A stretch of 64,000 nt of DNA from SZUA-545 sp050297855. GTDB taxonomy: Bacteria > Campylobacterota > Campylobacteria > Campylobacterales > SZUA-545. The position numbers and the translations under genes were made by a program. Numbering within the stretch: position 1 is the first letter of the stretch; every line of letters starts with the position of its first letter. The notes under the pieces are model-generated. The model searched no databases, was not told where the DNA came from, and saw nothing but the letters and a program-made list of their open reading frames with translations. Of the stretch, positions 33,062 to 41,316 are shown in pieces. The DNA lies in assembly GCA_050297855.1 (NCBI GenBank), contig JBNKTC010000002.1:62001-126000 (forward strand). Direction: 5' to 3'.

Positions 33062-34269
33062 AAAGTTTCCTTTTAGCCTACCGGACCCTCCGACGCAACA
33101 TGCGCCGCACGCTGCTGACCGCTACGCTGATCGCCATCGGCGTCGCCTTCGTGCTCATCTTCGCCTCCTTCTCCGGCAGCTTTAAAAACTACATGGTCGG
33201 CCAGATCACCGACAGCATGCTGGGCCACCTCCAGATCCACAAAAAAGGGTACGTCGCCAGCCTGGACAACCTTCCGATGGACAAGAACCTTCCGGCCAAG
33301 GCGGTCACGAAGATCACCGAGGCGCTGGAGGCCAACCCGGCGATCACAAACTACTCCATGCGCCTCAAACTGGGCGGCATGATCAGTAACTTCGCCACCT
33401 CCACCAACGTCCGTCTCAACGGCGTGGACCCTGAGAAAGAGTTTGCCACCGTGCCGCTGCTCAAGGATAGGATCACCGGGACGGGTACACTGAACCGCGG
33501 CGAGATCGCCATCCCCGAGGTCGTGGCCAAGGGGATGGACCTGAAGGTGGGCGACAGCGTTGTCATCGTCGCCACCAACCAGCACGGTTCCATGAACGCC
33601 ATCACCTTCACAATCAGCGGGATCGTCGGGATCATCTCCGGCCCCGGCGGGCGGGACGGTTACATCCACATCGACGATGCGCGAAAGCTCCTGCGCATCA
33701 AAAGCCGGACGGTCAACGAGATCGTCATCCGCACCAGCGATATTGCCAAGACCAAGCAGGTGGCCAAAGAGCTGACGACCCTGCTGCTCTCCGGGGAAAA
33801 GAAAGGGATCGAGATCCACACCTGGGAGAAGCTCTCGCCCTTTAGCAACATCGCCAACATGATCGACCTCATGAGCATCTCCATCAAGATCATCCTGATC
33901 TCCGTCGTACTGGTGAGCATCCTCAATGTCATGATCATCAGCGTCTATGAGCGGATCAAGGAGATCGGAACCCTGACGGCTATCGGGATCAAACGGAAGT
34001 TCATCATCTTGATGTTTATCAACGAGGGGATTTTGCTGGGCATCGTCGGCTTCCTGGCGGGATTGGCGGTGACGGCGGCGGTGGTCTTCGGGGTCGGGGA
34101 CCTTACGATCGCCTTCGGGCGGCAGGATGCGATCCTGCTGGTGCCTGCGATCCATACGGGTGAAGTCCTTTTTGTGGGCGTGCTGGTGACCATCATCGCC
34201 ATGCTCGCCTCCCTCTACCCGGCACTCAAGGCGGCCAACATGAGCCCCGTCGACGCGTTAAGGAGATAA
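33058..34269 (+). CDS. FtsX-type ABC permease (MacB/LolC/E class)
   Basis: A 403-residue permease with one N-terminal membrane helix (about 20-40), a large periplasmic domain (about 45-270, with MacB-like IVEEHTWEKLSPF-type strands) and three C-terminal helices. The last cytoplasmic loop has ERIKEIGTLTAIG, the coupling signature of the FtsX superfamily. It overlaps the ATPase gene by four bases. LolC/E, MacB and FtsX share this topology; the periplasmic domain alone does not decide among them, but the neighbours favour a Lol-like role. Confidence 0.88.
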   Translation: MKSFLLAYRTLRRNMRRTLLTATLIAIGVAFVLIFASFSGSFKNYMVGQITDSMLGHLQIHKKGYVASLDNLPMDKNLPAKAVTKITEALEANPAITNYSMRLKLGGMISNFATSTNVRLNGVDPEKEFATVPLLKDRITGTGTLNRGEIAIPEVVAKGMDLKVGDSVVIVATNQHGSMNAITFTISGIVGIISGPGGRDGYIHIDDARKLLRIKSRTVNEIVIRTSDIAKTKQVAKELTTLLLSGEKKGIEIHTWEKLSPFSNIANMIDLMSISIKIILISVVLVSILNVMIISVYERIKEIGTLTAIGIKRKFIILMFINEGILLGIVGFLAGLAVTAAVVFGVGDLTIAFGRQDAILLVPAIHTGEVLFVGVLVTIIAMLASLYPALKAANMSPVDALRR

Positions 34270-34270
34270 G

Positions 34271-34978
34271 ATGCGACTGTTGATATTTCTATTCCCGCTG
34301 CTGCTTCTGGCGGACAGCATGATCCTCAAACAGATCGACGAGCGGCTCCAGCCCTTCTCCTACGAGAGCTACCGCAAGCTGATCAACATCGAGCCCGACG
34401 GTACCAAAAAAGAGTTCGTCATGTACATGCTCAAAAAAGACAAGGACAAGGTGATCTCCTACTTCCTCTCCCCCGCCTCCGACAAGGGGCGGACGACCCT
34501 GCGGCTGGGGGACAACATGTGGCTTTACATCCCCGGCATCGCCAAGCCCCTGCGCATCGCCTCCATGCAGAGCGTGACGGGCGGGGTCTTTAACAACGCC
34601 GACATTATGCGGCTCGATTTCCACGTCGAGTACGACGTGGCCAAACAGACGGAAAAGGGCGGGGAGCTGATCTTGGACCTCTCCGCCAAAAACGAGACGG
34701 TCACCTACGAAAAGCTCGTTATGACCGTGGATAAAGCAAGCCTCTTCCCCAAGGTGATCGACTGCTACGCGGGCGGCATCCGGCTCAAGTCCATCCGCTA
34801 CCTCGACACCAAGGAGTTCGGCGACGGCGTCAAACGCCCCTCGCTCCTGGAGACTACCAGCGACCTGCAAAAAGGGTACAAGAGCATCATGATCTTCGGC
34901 AAGATCAAAAAGCGAAACCTCGACGACGCGGTCTTTACGATCGACAACATCGCCAAAGTGGGTGAGCTGCGCGAGTGA
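34271..34978 (+). CDS. LolA-like outer-membrane lipoprotein-sorting protein
   Basis: A 235-residue exported protein with a signal peptide (about 1-15, LLIFLFPLLLLADS). The mature protein has the incomplete-barrel pattern of the LolA superfamily: VMYMLKKDKDKVISYFLSP (quoted in part), LYIPGIAKPLRIASMQSV and ADIMRLDFHVEYD, matching the outer-membrane lipoprotein-sorting family often found beside FtsX-type ABC transporters. It probably ferries cargo across the periplasm to the next gene product. Its start is two bases after the permease stop, and its end overlaps the barrel gene by four bases. Confidence 0.85.
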   Translation: MRLLIFLFPLLLLADSMILKQIDERLQPFSYESYRKLINIEPDGTKKEFVMYMLKKDKDKVISYFLSPASDKGRTTLRLGDNMWLYIPGIAKPLRIASMQSVTGGVFNNADIMRLDFHVEYDVAKQTEKGGELILDLSAKNETVTYEKLVMTVDKASLFPKVIDCYAGGIRLKSIRYLDTKEFGDGVKRPSLLETTSDLQKGYKSIMIFGKIKKRNLDDAVFTIDNIAKVGELRE

Positions 34979-35985
34979 GACGCTTCGCCCCAATCCTTTT
35001 GATGGCATCCGGCCTTCTGGCAGGGGAGTACGACGACCTCGGCTTCGACGTGGAGGATTTCGAAAAGAAGAGCTTCGAAGCGGACTTCCTCCTGCGCAGC
35101 GACACCCGCTCCGTAGAACGTGAACGCGACGGCCGCGAGTACCGTCAGAGCCGCAACGAACTCAACGCCAAAGCGGTGTGGCAGGAGGATGACTTCGCCC
35201 TCTACGGCGACGTCTCCTACCACCACGTCACTGAGACGGATAAAGAGGGTGAGGGCGACGGCCTCGTCAACGAACTCTATGCCCGGGCAGGCGACGAAAA
35301 AAACAGCGCCGAAGCGGGCAAGCGGGCGCTGCGCTGGGGCAAAGGCTACGCCTACTCCCCCGTCGCCTTCTTCGAACGCCCCAAGGACCCCGTCTACCCC
35401 GAACGCTCCAAGGAAGGGTATGTCGGGGCCCAGGCCCAGATGACCCGCACGACGGACAGCGATATCCTCAAAAACTACTCCGCCACGCTTCTCTACTTTC
35501 CCAAAGATATGCAGAACGAGACACTCTTCGAACATACCGACAGCCAGTGGGGCGCACGTTTTTACGCGCTCCTTTTTGATACCGACATCGACCTTATCGT
35601 GGCCGACGGCGCGGGCGGGGCGGACCTCTCCACCAACCTTACCGAATACCTCGAACTCCATGCCGAGTACGCCACGAAGAACGATCAAATCAGCCACCTG
35701 GCGGGTATCTCCCTGGAGACATGGTACGATCTCAAGCTGATCGCCGAGACCTATGTTACCTTTGACGAGGAGCATAACCGCTATTACAAGCTGAGCCAGA
35801 AGGAGCCGTTTGGACTATACTACTCCTCTATCTACTATCTGAAGATGATTAACGAGACAAAAGATCAGGAGACGGTGCAGGCTGGGTTTACTTATGATTT
35901 TAAGAATGGGTTTACGATTGATGTTGCGCGGCTTGAGAGTTCTGAGGCTGTTGGGGGGAGGGTTTTGGTGCAGTGGTTTTATTGA
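34975..35985 (+). CDS. outer-membrane beta-barrel protein of ABC/LolA-like operon
   Basis: A 336-residue protein with a short signal (RRFAPILLMASGLLAG) and a barrel-like body: alternating aromatic and charged residues (FALYGDVSYHHVTE, WGARFYALLFDT, KLIAETYVTFDEEHN) and a C-terminal aromatic residue (LVQWFY). It starts at GTG 34975, overlapping the LolA-like gene. It is probably the outer-membrane acceptor or the cargo. The last roughly 40 codons (from about 35860) switch to T- and G-ending codons such as GCT, GTT, GAT and TTT, unlike the C-rich body. This may mark a recombination joint at the edge of the AT-rich patch. Confidence 0.75.
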   Translation: MRRFAPILLMASGLLAGEYDDLGFDVEDFEKKSFEADFLLRSDTRSVERERDGREYRQSRNELNAKAVWQEDDFALYGDVSYHHVTETDKEGEGDGLVNELYARAGDEKNSAEAGKRALRWGKGYAYSPVAFFERPKDPVYPERSKEGYVGAQAQMTRTTDSDILKNYSATLLYFPKDMQNETLFEHTDSQWGARFYALLFDTDIDLIVADGAGGADLSTNLTEYLELHAEYATKNDQISHLAGISLETWYDLKLIAETYVTFDEEHNRYYKLSQKEPFGLYYSSIYYLKMINETKDQETVQAGFTYDFKNGFTIDVARLESSEAVGGRVLVQWFY

Positions 35986-36048
35986 ACAATTGATGGTAAA
36001 TATCTACTCGTAGCAGGAGTTGAAAAGTTACTAGAAGATGCGATTTGA
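35986..36048 (+). pseudogene. 3'-tail remnant of a gene, in frame with the barrel gene stop
   Basis: Directly after the stop of the barrel gene, the same frame continues as a peptide containing IDGKYLLVAGVEKLLEDAI before a second stop. Codons are AT-rich. It looks like the last 20 codons of another gene, left after a rearrangement. It has no start or ribosome site. The match could be coincidence. Confidence 0.25.
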
Positions 36049-36113
36049 TTTTTTAAGGTCTGGAAAGGGAACTCAATACTCTATAGAAAGCAGAGTTCCT
36101 AATTTTAATGAGT

Positions 36114-36503
36114 TTATTGTTTGCCTACTTTTGAAACACCGAACCCAGCAATGAAGCCTAGAACAGCTGTCGCCAAGTGAGTTATTACCTTGAATCCTAA
36201 TTCATCTTTTCCGATCGCTACAAGGTAAACCCCAAGAGCAAGGATTATGAATACGATTAGAGAGGAAACACCAAATGCAACATACCACCTAGTATTTGCT
36301 CTAATTGCTTCACCTGTTGCATATTGAAACTGTCGTTCATTATCTTTGTCATTAGCTTCAATCTGACGAAAGTTGCTTTCTTGTCTAGCTTTTTCGACTT
36401 GGGCTATTCCGTCAAAGAATTCATCAGGGGAAAGTTCTACTTTATCAGTATGACCCAATACCTCAGGTTTGGTTTCGTCTTTTTTAGTAGGAGAATCTGC
36501 CAT
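36114..36503 (-). CDS. uncharacterised small membrane protein
   Basis: A 129-residue protein. The first 65 residues are acidic and polar (SPDEFFDGIAQVEKARQESN; ERQFQYATGEAIRANTR). Two hydrophobic helices follow (about 72-92 and 103-125), the second rich in Gly and Ala (LGFIAGFGVSKVG), so it is a C-terminally anchored inner-membrane protein. The codons are AT-rich, unlike the neighbours. The gene overlaps the upstream small gene by 20 bases and shares its promoter. No family known to me. Confidence 0.65.
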   Translation of the reverse strand: MADSPTKKDETKPEVLGHTDKVELSPDEFFDGIAQVEKARQESNFRQIEANDKDNERQFQYATGEAIRANTRWYVAFGVSSLIVFIILALGVYLVAIGKDELGFKVITHLATAVLGFIAGFGVSKVGKQ

Positions 36504-36690
36504 AAGTTTTCCCTCTTACATTATTTCTACTATGTACAGATGCATTGACAAGTGACATCCCAAGAGGTTCACATCTAACAATATAATCAGTTCGATTATA
36601 TGGTGATCTCACGATTTTGCAGATTACACCACTTTGAGTTTTATTAAGTTGTTTTGCTTCTTTGTAGGCTGCTCGTAGAGTTTTGCTCAT
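36484..36690 (-). CDS. uncharacterised 68-residue basic protein
   Basis: The product starts MSKTLRAAYKEAKQLNKTQSG and continues with KIVRSPYNRTDYIVRCEPL. It is small and basic with no clear domain, and may bind nucleic acid. The ATG at 36690 has AAAGGAG five bases upstream, and a near-consensus promoter lies about 30 bases further up. It is first in a two-gene unit with the membrane protein. AT-rich codons suggest recent transfer. Confidence 0.6.
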   Translation of the reverse strand: MSKTLRAAYKEAKQLNKTQSGVICKIVRSPYNRTDYIVRCEPLGMSLVNASVHSRNNVRGKTYGRFSY

Positions 36691-36725
36691 GTAAACTCCT
36701 TTCATATTGCAGTCTTATTGTACAA

Positions 36726-36753
36726 ATTGTACGAAAAAAATACATAAAGTCAA
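36726..36753 (-). promoter_or_regulatory. minus-strand promoter with repeated TTGTAC operator
   Basis: On the minus strand, TTGACT (36753-36748), a 16-base spacer and TACAAT (36731-36726) form a promoter for the 68-residue gene. Immediately downstream TACAAT repeats; on the plus strand the site reads TTGTACAAATTGTACGAA (36718-36735), a nine-base direct repeat that could bind a repressor. Confidence 0.6.
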
Positions 36754-36883
36754 GTTATATATCGACATATTTTGTCAATATTAAGACTTTTTTTATCCTC
36801 ATTGTAACATTAAAAGAAGTAGCAATTTTTATTCCATCGAAGTAAAAAAAGATGGGCAACTTTTACTGAACCTCTTGCCCTGA

Positions 36884-37120
36884 TGCCGGGCGGGCACTTA
36901 CCTTTCTTTAGAAGTAAAGGTAAGCCAAAGAATCGTCAGGCGGTTGTTTTTCTTCTTCCCTCCTCCGGCACAAAAAGAAGGGAGCTGCGGAACTCCTCAC
37001 TTCGTTCGTCAGACAGTCCTCGCTCTTTTTCCTCCTTTTTGCTTCTCCGTCAGGGAAAAACAAAGCCTGACATTTTAGGAAAGAAAGCGGTTTTCTTTGC
37101 TTTCTTTTTTTAGGTTTTTT
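36884..37120. repeat. intergenic stem-loop element (no gene)
   Basis: A non-coding stretch of about 240 bases. It starts GGGCGGGCACTTACCTTTC. TTACCTTT (36898-36905) pairs with AAAGGTAA (36916-36923), and near the end AAAGAAAGC pairs with GCTTTCTTT, followed by a T-run. From memory, elements with a GGGCACTTAC-hairpin of this style recur in intergenic regions of many proteobacteria. The open frame through it is low-complexity and lacks a ribosome site. The gap 36691-36883 holds only the small promoter above. Copy number in this genome is not visible. Confidence 0.4.
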
Positions 37121-37724
37121 AACCTTTTGAAAAACCTAATAGTTGCAGGGAGTGTTTGGTCGCCCTTGCCACGAGGCTCTGTTCGGGGCGGAACATGGCG
37201 TCGGAGATAGTTTTTACGGTGGTGTAGATTGCTTCGAAATCGTTGTCGGGGTAGCCGCTTTGGAGCAGGAAGCGGTCCATTGAGAGGGTGTTGAGGGCTT
37301 CCGCGCCAAATTGTTTGACCGTGTCGGGGCCGATGCTGAGGTGGAGGTGTTCCAGTTCGGGGTGGGGGTTTGTGGCGTTTAGGATGACGCCTTTGACGGT
37401 TTTGTCGGAGAGGGCCTGGATCGTTGTATCGTTCAGGTCGTTTTCGTCGATGAAGAGGGTCTTGCCTGCGACGTTGCTTGAATCCAGTATGCTTGAAGCG
37501 TTCAGGTTGATGCCGATGCAGTTGTCGTCGGCTTCGGCGATGAGGTCCAGCGGGACGGAGTAGAAGACGGCGCTGTGTTCGGCGGCCTGTTCCTTGGCCG
37601 TTTCCAGGGCTACCTGGTCTTTGGGGTGGAGGATGAACATCTGGACCATGGTGTCCTCCATGATATCGTCGATGTCGTCGAAAAAGTTTTCATCCAGGAT
37701 GGTTACGTTGATGTCGATTGTCAT
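37119..37724 (-). CDS. uncharacterised 201-residue protein
   Basis: A cytoplasmic acidic protein (MTIDINVTILDENFFDDIDD). Alternating strands and helices such as MVQMFILHPKDQVALETAKE, AVFYSVPLDLIAEADDNC, NVAGKTLFIDEND and VKGVILNATN suggest a TIM-barrel-like or Rossmann fold. I do not recognise the family; the beginning and HPHPELEHLHLSIGPD-like segments do not form a clear metal site. It is divergent from the AraC gene and host-like in codon use. A weak hairpin overlaps its last codons. Confidence 0.7.
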   Translation of the reverse strand: MTIDINVTILDENFFDDIDDIMEDTMVQMFILHPKDQVALETAKEQAAEHSAVFYSVPLDLIAEADDNCIGINLNASSILDSSNVAGKTLFIDENDLNDTTIQALSDKTVKGVILNATNPHPELEHLHLSIGPDTVKQFGAEALNTLSMDRFLLQSGYPDNDFEAIYTTVKTISDAMFRPEQSLVARATKHSLQLLGFSKG

Positions 37725-37864
37725 TGTGCCTCTTATGCGTTTGCAAAAATGAGTGCAAAATCGGTTCTAGCCTTCCTTCACGATTTTCAGCCGGCAAGGG
37801 CAAAGCAGGTTTGGGTAAGATGGGTGGAATCGAAGCATGGCAGGAAAGGAGGGCGGAAGAAGCG

Positions 37865-38653
37865 ATGAACAGCCGATCTTTTTTCGTTCAAATCGGATCA
37901 AACGACGCCTTTTCCGATATACCGACAGAAAACTATATCGTACTGCATGTGCAAAAAGGGGCGGGACGCCTGCTCCTGACCTTCCAAACGGTCATTGTCG
38001 AAGCCGGGTATTTTTACTTTTTCTCTCCAGGGCATTTCGTCCGCTGGGAAGGCGAAGGGATGGCGGTCGCCGTGGCTTTTTCCCCGGAATTTATCCCAGG
38101 TGCCAACCATACCCTCGAACAGCTCTTCTCCCTGCACCATCCGGCATTCGGCATCCCGTTGACCGAGGCGGAGCGTCCCGCACTGGATGGGCTGATCCGT
38201 TTGATGGAGGCCGAGCAGCGCCGGAAGATCCGCGACGATGCCGTCCTGGGTGCTTTGCTCCTTAGCCTGCTGCTTGTCTGTGTGCGGATGCGTTCGGGTG
38301 TCGTACGCAAGCGGAACACCTGGCGCCAGGAGCGGATGGCTCGGATCGAAGATCTGATCGAGACGCATTACAAAACGGAGCATTATGCCTCTTTTTACGC
38401 CGCGGCGATGGATATCACCACGCACTACCTCAATACGTTGTTAAAACGCCATATCGGCAAGACCTTGCCGCGGCTTTTGATAGAACGTATCATAACCGAA
38501 GCCAAACGGGAACTGCTCCATACGTCACGAAGTGTCCGGGAGATCGCCGAATCTTTGGGATATACCGACCCGTCTTACTTTTCGCGTCTTTTCAAGAGAG
38601 AGGCGGGGGAGACCCCCCTTCGCTTCCGCGAGAGTTTCAAAAAGTACCATTGA
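37865..38653 (+). CDS. AraC family transcriptional regulator
   Basis: A 262-residue regulator. The start at ATG 37865 is preferred because the family cupin-like N-domain begins right after it (FVQIGSNDAFSD; ENYIVLHVQKGAGRLLLTF); the frame is open further upstream. The C-terminal 100 residues form two helix-turn-helix motifs. The second, SVREIAESLGYTDPSYFSRLF followed by KREAGETPLRFRE, has the AraC signature. The ligand is unknown. The next gene, an FMN reductase, lies 73 bases downstream on the same strand and could be its target. Confidence 0.88.
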   Translation: MNSRSFFVQIGSNDAFSDIPTENYIVLHVQKGAGRLLLTFQTVIVEAGYFYFFSPGHFVRWEGEGMAVAVAFSPEFIPGANHTLEQLFSLHHPAFGIPLTEAERPALDGLIRLMEAEQRRKIRDDAVLGALLLSLLLVCVRMRSGVVRKRNTWRQERMARIEDLIETHYKTEHYASFYAAAMDITTHYLNTLLKRHIGKTLPRLLIERIITEAKRELLHTSRSVREIAESLGYTDPSYFSRLFKREAGETPLRFRESFKKYH

Positions 38654-38726
38654 TTCCATTTCCTCGCCATTCTCTTTTCCCCGTTCTCCTGTTAGCATAG
38701 GAGAATACTAAGCTCAAGGGAAAGCC

Positions 38727-39266
38727 ATGAAGATTCTTGCCGTTACCGGAAGTCTCCGGAAAAAGTCGTATAATAGTGCGTTGCGTGATGCGGCGGTTGC
38801 ACACAGCTCCGAAGAGATTCAGATAGTCTCGGGGCCTTCGGTCGGGGCGTTGCCGTTGTTTAATCCCGACCTGGACGATGAAAGAAATCCGCTTCCGGCG
38901 GTCAAAAAATGGCGGGATGCCCTCACGTCTGCCGACGGCGTGATGATATTCAGCCCGGAGTATGCCCACGATATCCCCGGCAGTCTCAAAAACGCCTTGG
39001 ACTGGATCGTGGGGAGCGGCGAACTGGTGGACAAGCCCGTCGCGGTCGTTAACGCCTCGACGACCCATATGGGCGGCGTGAATGCCCATGAACGGCTCTT
39101 TTACACCATGCGTCTGCTTTCGGCGAGGTTGGTGGCGGATGCCTCCATGATCTTCGACTCGATCAATGCAAAGGTGGACGAGAAGGGAAAGATCACCGAC
39201 CCCGAAACGGAGGCGGCATTGCAAAAAGGCATTACCGCTTTTGCCGCTGCGATACAAAAAAGATAG
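38727..39266 (+). CDS. NAD(P)H-dependent FMN reductase
   Basis: A 179-residue flavodoxin-like oxidoreductase. GSLRKKSYNSAL binds the FMN phosphate; SPEYAHDIPGSLKNALDWI is the family signature around the flavin; and VNASTTHMGGVNAHERL follows. Such proteins reduce quinones, azo compounds or chromate with NAD(P)H. The start has AAGG-like GGGAAAG upstream. It follows the AraC gene, with short spacing. Confidence 0.9.
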   Translation: MKILAVTGSLRKKSYNSALRDAAVAHSSEEIQIVSGPSVGALPLFNPDLDDERNPLPAVKKWRDALTSADGVMIFSPEYAHDIPGSLKNALDWIVGSGELVDKPVAVVNASTTHMGGVNAHERLFYTMRLLSARLVADASMIFDSINAKVDEKGKITDPETEAALQKGITAFAAAIQKR

Positions 39267-39339
39267 AAACCGCATTCTTTATTATGGAAACTCAGTAAAC
39301 GGATTGTATATTGTCGGAAAGAATTTCCAAGGAGAGCCG

Positions 39340-39708
39340 ATGCCCGATAAGCGTGCCCAGGATGCCAGACGTCTGAAATATGTGCGGGTGCTGGAGCGGT
39401 TTGTCCGGTCGGTGATGGGGTACCTGGTGAAGGAGGACGACATCACCTTCGGCGGCTTCAAGGGCAAGGTGACCAAGCAGGGCAGGCTTGTGGACGTGAC
39501 GCCGAAAGAGGAGCTCTACAAAGAGGAGATGGTGATGCTCGAGCAGTTCGTGCAGAAGCTCCGGGACGCGGCGGCGGGGGAGTGCGAGGATTTTGCAAAG
39601 CTGAGAGAAGAGCTGCTCTACCAGTCCAACCAGATGCAAAAACAGAAGAACCGGCGCAAATACAAAAAAGATAAGCACCAGAACAAAAAGTTCGACGAGT
39701 GGGAGTAG
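39340..39708 (+). CDS. uncharacterised 122-residue basic coiled-coil protein
   Basis: The start at 39340 is supported by AAGGAG five to seven bases upstream; an overlapping in-frame ATG further up lies inside the reductase gene. The product begins MPDKRAQDARRLKYVRVLE, has a helical middle (EDFAKLREELLYQSNQMQKQ) and a Lys-rich end (KNRRKYKKDKHQNKKF). No domain recognised. Composition suggests a nucleic-acid or ribosome-associated role, but this is inference only. Confidence 0.6.
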   Translation: MPDKRAQDARRLKYVRVLERFVRSVMGYLVKEDDITFGGFKGKVTKQGRLVDVTPKEELYKEEMVMLEQFVQKLRDAAAGECEDFAKLREELLYQSNQMQKQKNRRKYKKDKHQNKKFDEWE

Positions 39709-39797
39709 CTTTTTAGGCCGGGCCACAAGGTCGCCACAGAATTGTGGCAGAATTTAGCATCAGTCGTTTGAGATGGATGCTGGTAAGGAGCTGTTAC

Positions 39798-40271
39798 ATG
39801 GAACCACGGATCGAAACCCTGGAAACGAAGAGGCTGGTGGGATTGCGGCTGACGATGTCGCTCTCCCGAAACCGTACGCGGGAGTTGTGGCAGACCTTTA
39901 TGCCGCGCCGGGCAGAGGCGAAGGCGGTCGGGTCCCACTATATCTCCATGCAGGTCTATGACACCCACCGGGGCGATCCCTTCTCACCCGACGCGGAGTT
40001 TGAGAAGTGGGCTGCCGTGGAGGTGGCCGAAGGGGAGACGGTCCCCGAAGGGATGGAGGGATATACGCTCCGGGGCGGGCAGTACGCCGTCTTTACCCAC
40101 CGGGGCCCGGCCAGTGCCGCGCTGGAAGTGTTTCACAAGATATTCGGGATCTGGCTTCCCAATTCGGATTACGCCCTGGATTCCAGGGAGCATTTCGAGG
40201 TGCTTCCCGCCGATTACCGTCCTGACGACCCCGAGGCGACCGAGGAGATCTGGATACCGATCCGCAGCTAA
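39798..40271 (+). CDS. GyrI-like effector-binding domain protein
   Basis: A 157-residue single-domain protein. The ATG at 39798 has AAGGAG at seven bases; an upstream in-frame ATG is ignored. The pattern RIETLETKRLVGLRLTMSLS, then YDTHRGDPFSPDAEF, the strand AAVEVAEGETVPEGMEGYTL (quoted in part) and GGQYAVFTHRGPASAAL matches the GyrI/AraC effector-binding (SHS2-like) fold. These proteins bind hydrophobic small molecules or hydrolyse xenobiotics. It precedes the cupin gene by eight bases, so they form an operon. Confidence 0.87.
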   Translation: MEPRIETLETKRLVGLRLTMSLSRNRTRELWQTFMPRRAEAKAVGSHYISMQVYDTHRGDPFSPDAEFEKWAAVEVAEGETVPEGMEGYTLRGGQYAVFTHRGPASAALEVFHKIFGIWLPNSDYALDSREHFEVLPADYRPDDPEATEEIWIPIRS

Positions 40272-40279
40272 GGATGCAG

Positions 40280-40723
40280 ATGAACGCGAAAAACTACGAA
40301 AAGGCCGAGATCGGCCGTCTCAGTGACCTGAAAGACCACATCCATCTCCTCCCCGATTCGGGGCTGGAGATGCGGGGGAAGCTCTTTATCAACGAGCTGG
40401 TGGGACTGACCGGCAGCGAGATATCCTTTAACGCCATGGCACCGGGGGAGTCGATGCCTTTTTACCACACCCACACGCACAACGAAGAGGTCTATATCAT
40501 CCTCTCGGGCCTGGGGGAGTTCCAGGTCGACGGGGCGCTGATCCCGGTCAGCGAAGGGAGCGTCATTCGGATGGCCCCCGGGGCCGTACGGACCTGGCGC
40601 AACGTCTCAAACGATTCCGAGCTGCGCTTTATCACGATCCAGGCACGGGAACACTCCATGGACAACAGCCGGCCCACCAGTGACGGCATAGCCCTTGACG
40701 AGGCGGTCAGGTGGCGTAAATAG
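40280..40723 (+). CDS. cupin-domain protein
   Basis: A 147-residue single cupin. The metal site is readable: PFYHTHTHNEEVYIILSG gives three histidines and a Glu, and PGAVRTWRNVSNDSELRFI supplies the second motif, where the usual His is replaced by Arg/Trp. I prefer the ATG at 40280 (AAGG six bases upstream) to the one at 40274. Substrate unknown. It is co-transcribed with the GyrI-like gene. Confidence 0.85.
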   Translation: MNAKNYEKAEIGRLSDLKDHIHLLPDSGLEMRGKLFINELVGLTGSEISFNAMAPGESMPFYHTHTHNEEVYIILSGLGEFQVDGALIPVSEGSVIRMAPGAVRTWRNVSNDSELRFITIQAREHSMDNSRPTSDGIALDEAVRWRK

Positions 40724-40793
40724 CACCCGGATCACAAGCTCTTTATAATCAAAGCTTACCTATGATGGCCCGATATTTTTTAATAAAAGGCTT

Positions 40794-41282
40794 ATGATGA
40801 AACGTTTATTACTGGTTGTCTCCCTTTTGGCGGGCATCTATACGGCGCTCTTGGCCGAAAATGAGACGGCCAACAAAGCAGGCAATCTCGGTCTGGGTGC
40901 CTATAACGGCGGAGGGCTGAAAAACGGGATCAGCGCGAAGTACTGGCTTGACGAGGAGAATGCCGTCGATGCGGTACTCTCCTTTGCCAGCGGGGATTAC
41001 GAATATACCTACTTCCACGCGGATTACCTCGTGCACCGTTTCGGGCTGGTGAATGTGGAAGACGGCAAGGTGCCGCTCTACTTCGGCCTGGGGCTTTTCA
41101 CAGAAGACGACGATAAGATCGCCACTAGCGGCTTCCGCGTTCCCGTAGGGTTCAGCTACCTGCTGAAGGACGCACCGCTGGATATCTACATAGAGGTGGC
41201 CCCGACGGTCGTCAGCGGGGACATCAACGGATTCTACATCGCAGGCGGTTTCGGTTTCCGCTACTACTTCGAAGGGGAGTAG
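40794..41282 (+). CDS. small outer-membrane barrel protein
   Basis: A 162-residue exported protein with signal peptide (MMKRLLLVVSLLAGIYTALLA). The mature body has eight or so amphipathic strands (GNLGLGAYNGGGLKNGISAKYW, quoted in part; VPLYFGLGLFTEDDD; FGFRYYFEGE), an OmpA-type eight-strand barrel pattern seen in DUF3996-like proteins. It has a TATAAT at 40744 about 50 bases upstream and converges with nhaA. Function unknown. Confidence 0.7.
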   Translation: MMKRLLLVVSLLAGIYTALLAENETANKAGNLGLGAYNGGGLKNGISAKYWLDEENAVDAVLSFASGDYEYTYFHADYLVHRFGLVNVEDGKVPLYFGLGLFTEDDDKIATSGFRVPVGFSYLLKDAPLDIYIEVAPTVVSGDINGFYIAGGFGFRYYFEGE

Positions 41283-41316
41283 ACTTCACTAACGGGGAGG
41301 GCGCAAGCCCCCTCTC

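Noticed and set aside
36883..37113. A 76-codon plus-strand frame in the gap before the minus gene at 37119.
   Set aside because: It runs through a hairpin-rich intergenic element, has no ribosome site and low complexity, and ends in a poly-Phe run that is the terminator T-run.
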